Origin: Methanomicrobiaceae archaeon
GTDB lineage: Archaea > Halobacteriota > Methanomicrobia > Methanomicrobiales > Methanomicrobiaceae
Assembly: GCA_030628325.1 (NCBI GenBank)
Contig: DAOVRB010000072.1
Span: 1-6,336, forward strand
Reading direction: 5' to 3'
Length of the DNA stretch: 6,336 nucleotides
Shown here: positions 6,177-6,336 of the stretch, piece after piece
Layout of the letters: the number at the start of each line of letters is the position of its first letter
Numbering within the stretch: the first letter of the stretch is position 1
Translations under genes and position numbers: made by a program
The notes under the pieces: generated by a model
Seen by the model: only the letters and a program-made list of their open reading frames with translations
What the model was told of the DNA's origin: nothing
The model's database searches: none

Positions 6177-6292
6177 TATACAGGCTGTGACAGAACTGTG
6201 CAGCCAAAGTTATACTATTTAACATCATCTCAGAAAGAAGCTCAAGTTAGGCTTATTTTTTGCAGATTAAGCATTGTGTCACAGCCTGTATA
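6177..6292. mobile_element. MITE-like element with 16-base perfect inverted ends
   Basis: TATACAGGCTGTGACA (6177-6192) is matched exactly in reverse complement by TGTCACAGCCTGTATA (6277-6292). If the outer TATA at each end is read as a target duplication, the element is 108 bases with 12-base terminal inverted repeats starting CAGGCTGTGACA. TATA is its own reverse complement, so duplication and inverted repeat cannot be told apart here. Inside are two smaller hairpins, GGCTG/CAGCC (6183-6205) and GCTTA/TAAGC (6251-6272), and no reading frame of useful length. Small size, inverted ends, AT flanks and lack of a gene fit a non-autonomous miniature element moved by a DDE transposase encoded elsewhere. 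A structured RNA is the main alternative. The family is not identified. Confidence 0.5.
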
Positions 6293-6336
6293 GTTAAAAA
6301 CCATACTTTGCTATAAAAATCAAAATCCGGACGATC
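6177..6336 (+). repeat. Right copy of the diverged intergenic repeat
   Basis: This stretch carries TATACAGG (6177-6184), ATTAAGCAT (6266-6274) and TTTGCTATAAAA (6307-6318), then AAAATCCGGA (6322-6331), in the same order and orientation as the left edge of the window. The copy is longer than the left one because it includes the inverted-repeat structure. It runs off the window, so its right boundary is unknown. Confidence 0.4.

Larger units (their letters stand above)
6027..6336. other. Downstream intergenic region without a gene
   Basis: These 310 bases contain no supportable reading frame on either strand. They hold the U-tract end of the operon, a 12-base palindrome and the inverted-repeat element. 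A tRNA or rRNA-like structure was looked for by eye and not seen. Confidence 0.6.

Overview
The window looks like a piece of a methanogenic archaeon's chromosome, probably of the Methanosarcinales type. That placement is an inference. It rests on the AT-rich but GGAGG-led genes, the U-tract rather than hairpin-type end of the operon, and the FlaI/TadC-like protein families, whose style is archaeal. No marker gene fixes the genus.

Layout. Positions 1-899 carry no convincing intact gene. The left part (about 150-250) is rich in strong inverted repeats. The middle (about 377-617) is AT-rich and may be the worn remains of a coding region. A weak promoter candidate sits near 821-836. Positions 900-6026 are one tightly packed plus-strand operon of four genes: a 207-residue two-domain protein of unknown function, an 838-residue secretion/pilus assembly ATPase, and two different TadC/FlaJ-like (T2SSF) membrane proteins of 307 and 355 residues. 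Junctions are a 1-base gap, an 8-base overlap and a 1-base gap, so the genes are almost certainly co-transcribed and translationally coupled. Positions 6027-6336 hold a U-rich stop signal and a 116-base structure with 16-base perfect inverted ends that resembles a miniature transposable element.

How the genes work together. The ATPase should hydrolyse ATP in the cytoplasm as a hexamer and drive conformational change in a membrane platform made of the two TadC-like proteins. In archaella and archaeal type IV pili this motor inserts or extrudes class III pilin subunits. No pilin, prepilin peptidase or archaellum accessory gene lies in the window, so the substrate is unknown. The leading 207-residue protein and the ATPase's roughly 325-residue charged, probably disordered N-terminal extension are the parts that a standard motor does not explain. 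They are the best candidates for a specialised or undescribed function. Short sequence blocks near the left edge recur in the same order and orientation at the right edge, suggesting that the locus is flanked by diverged copies of an intergenic repeat.
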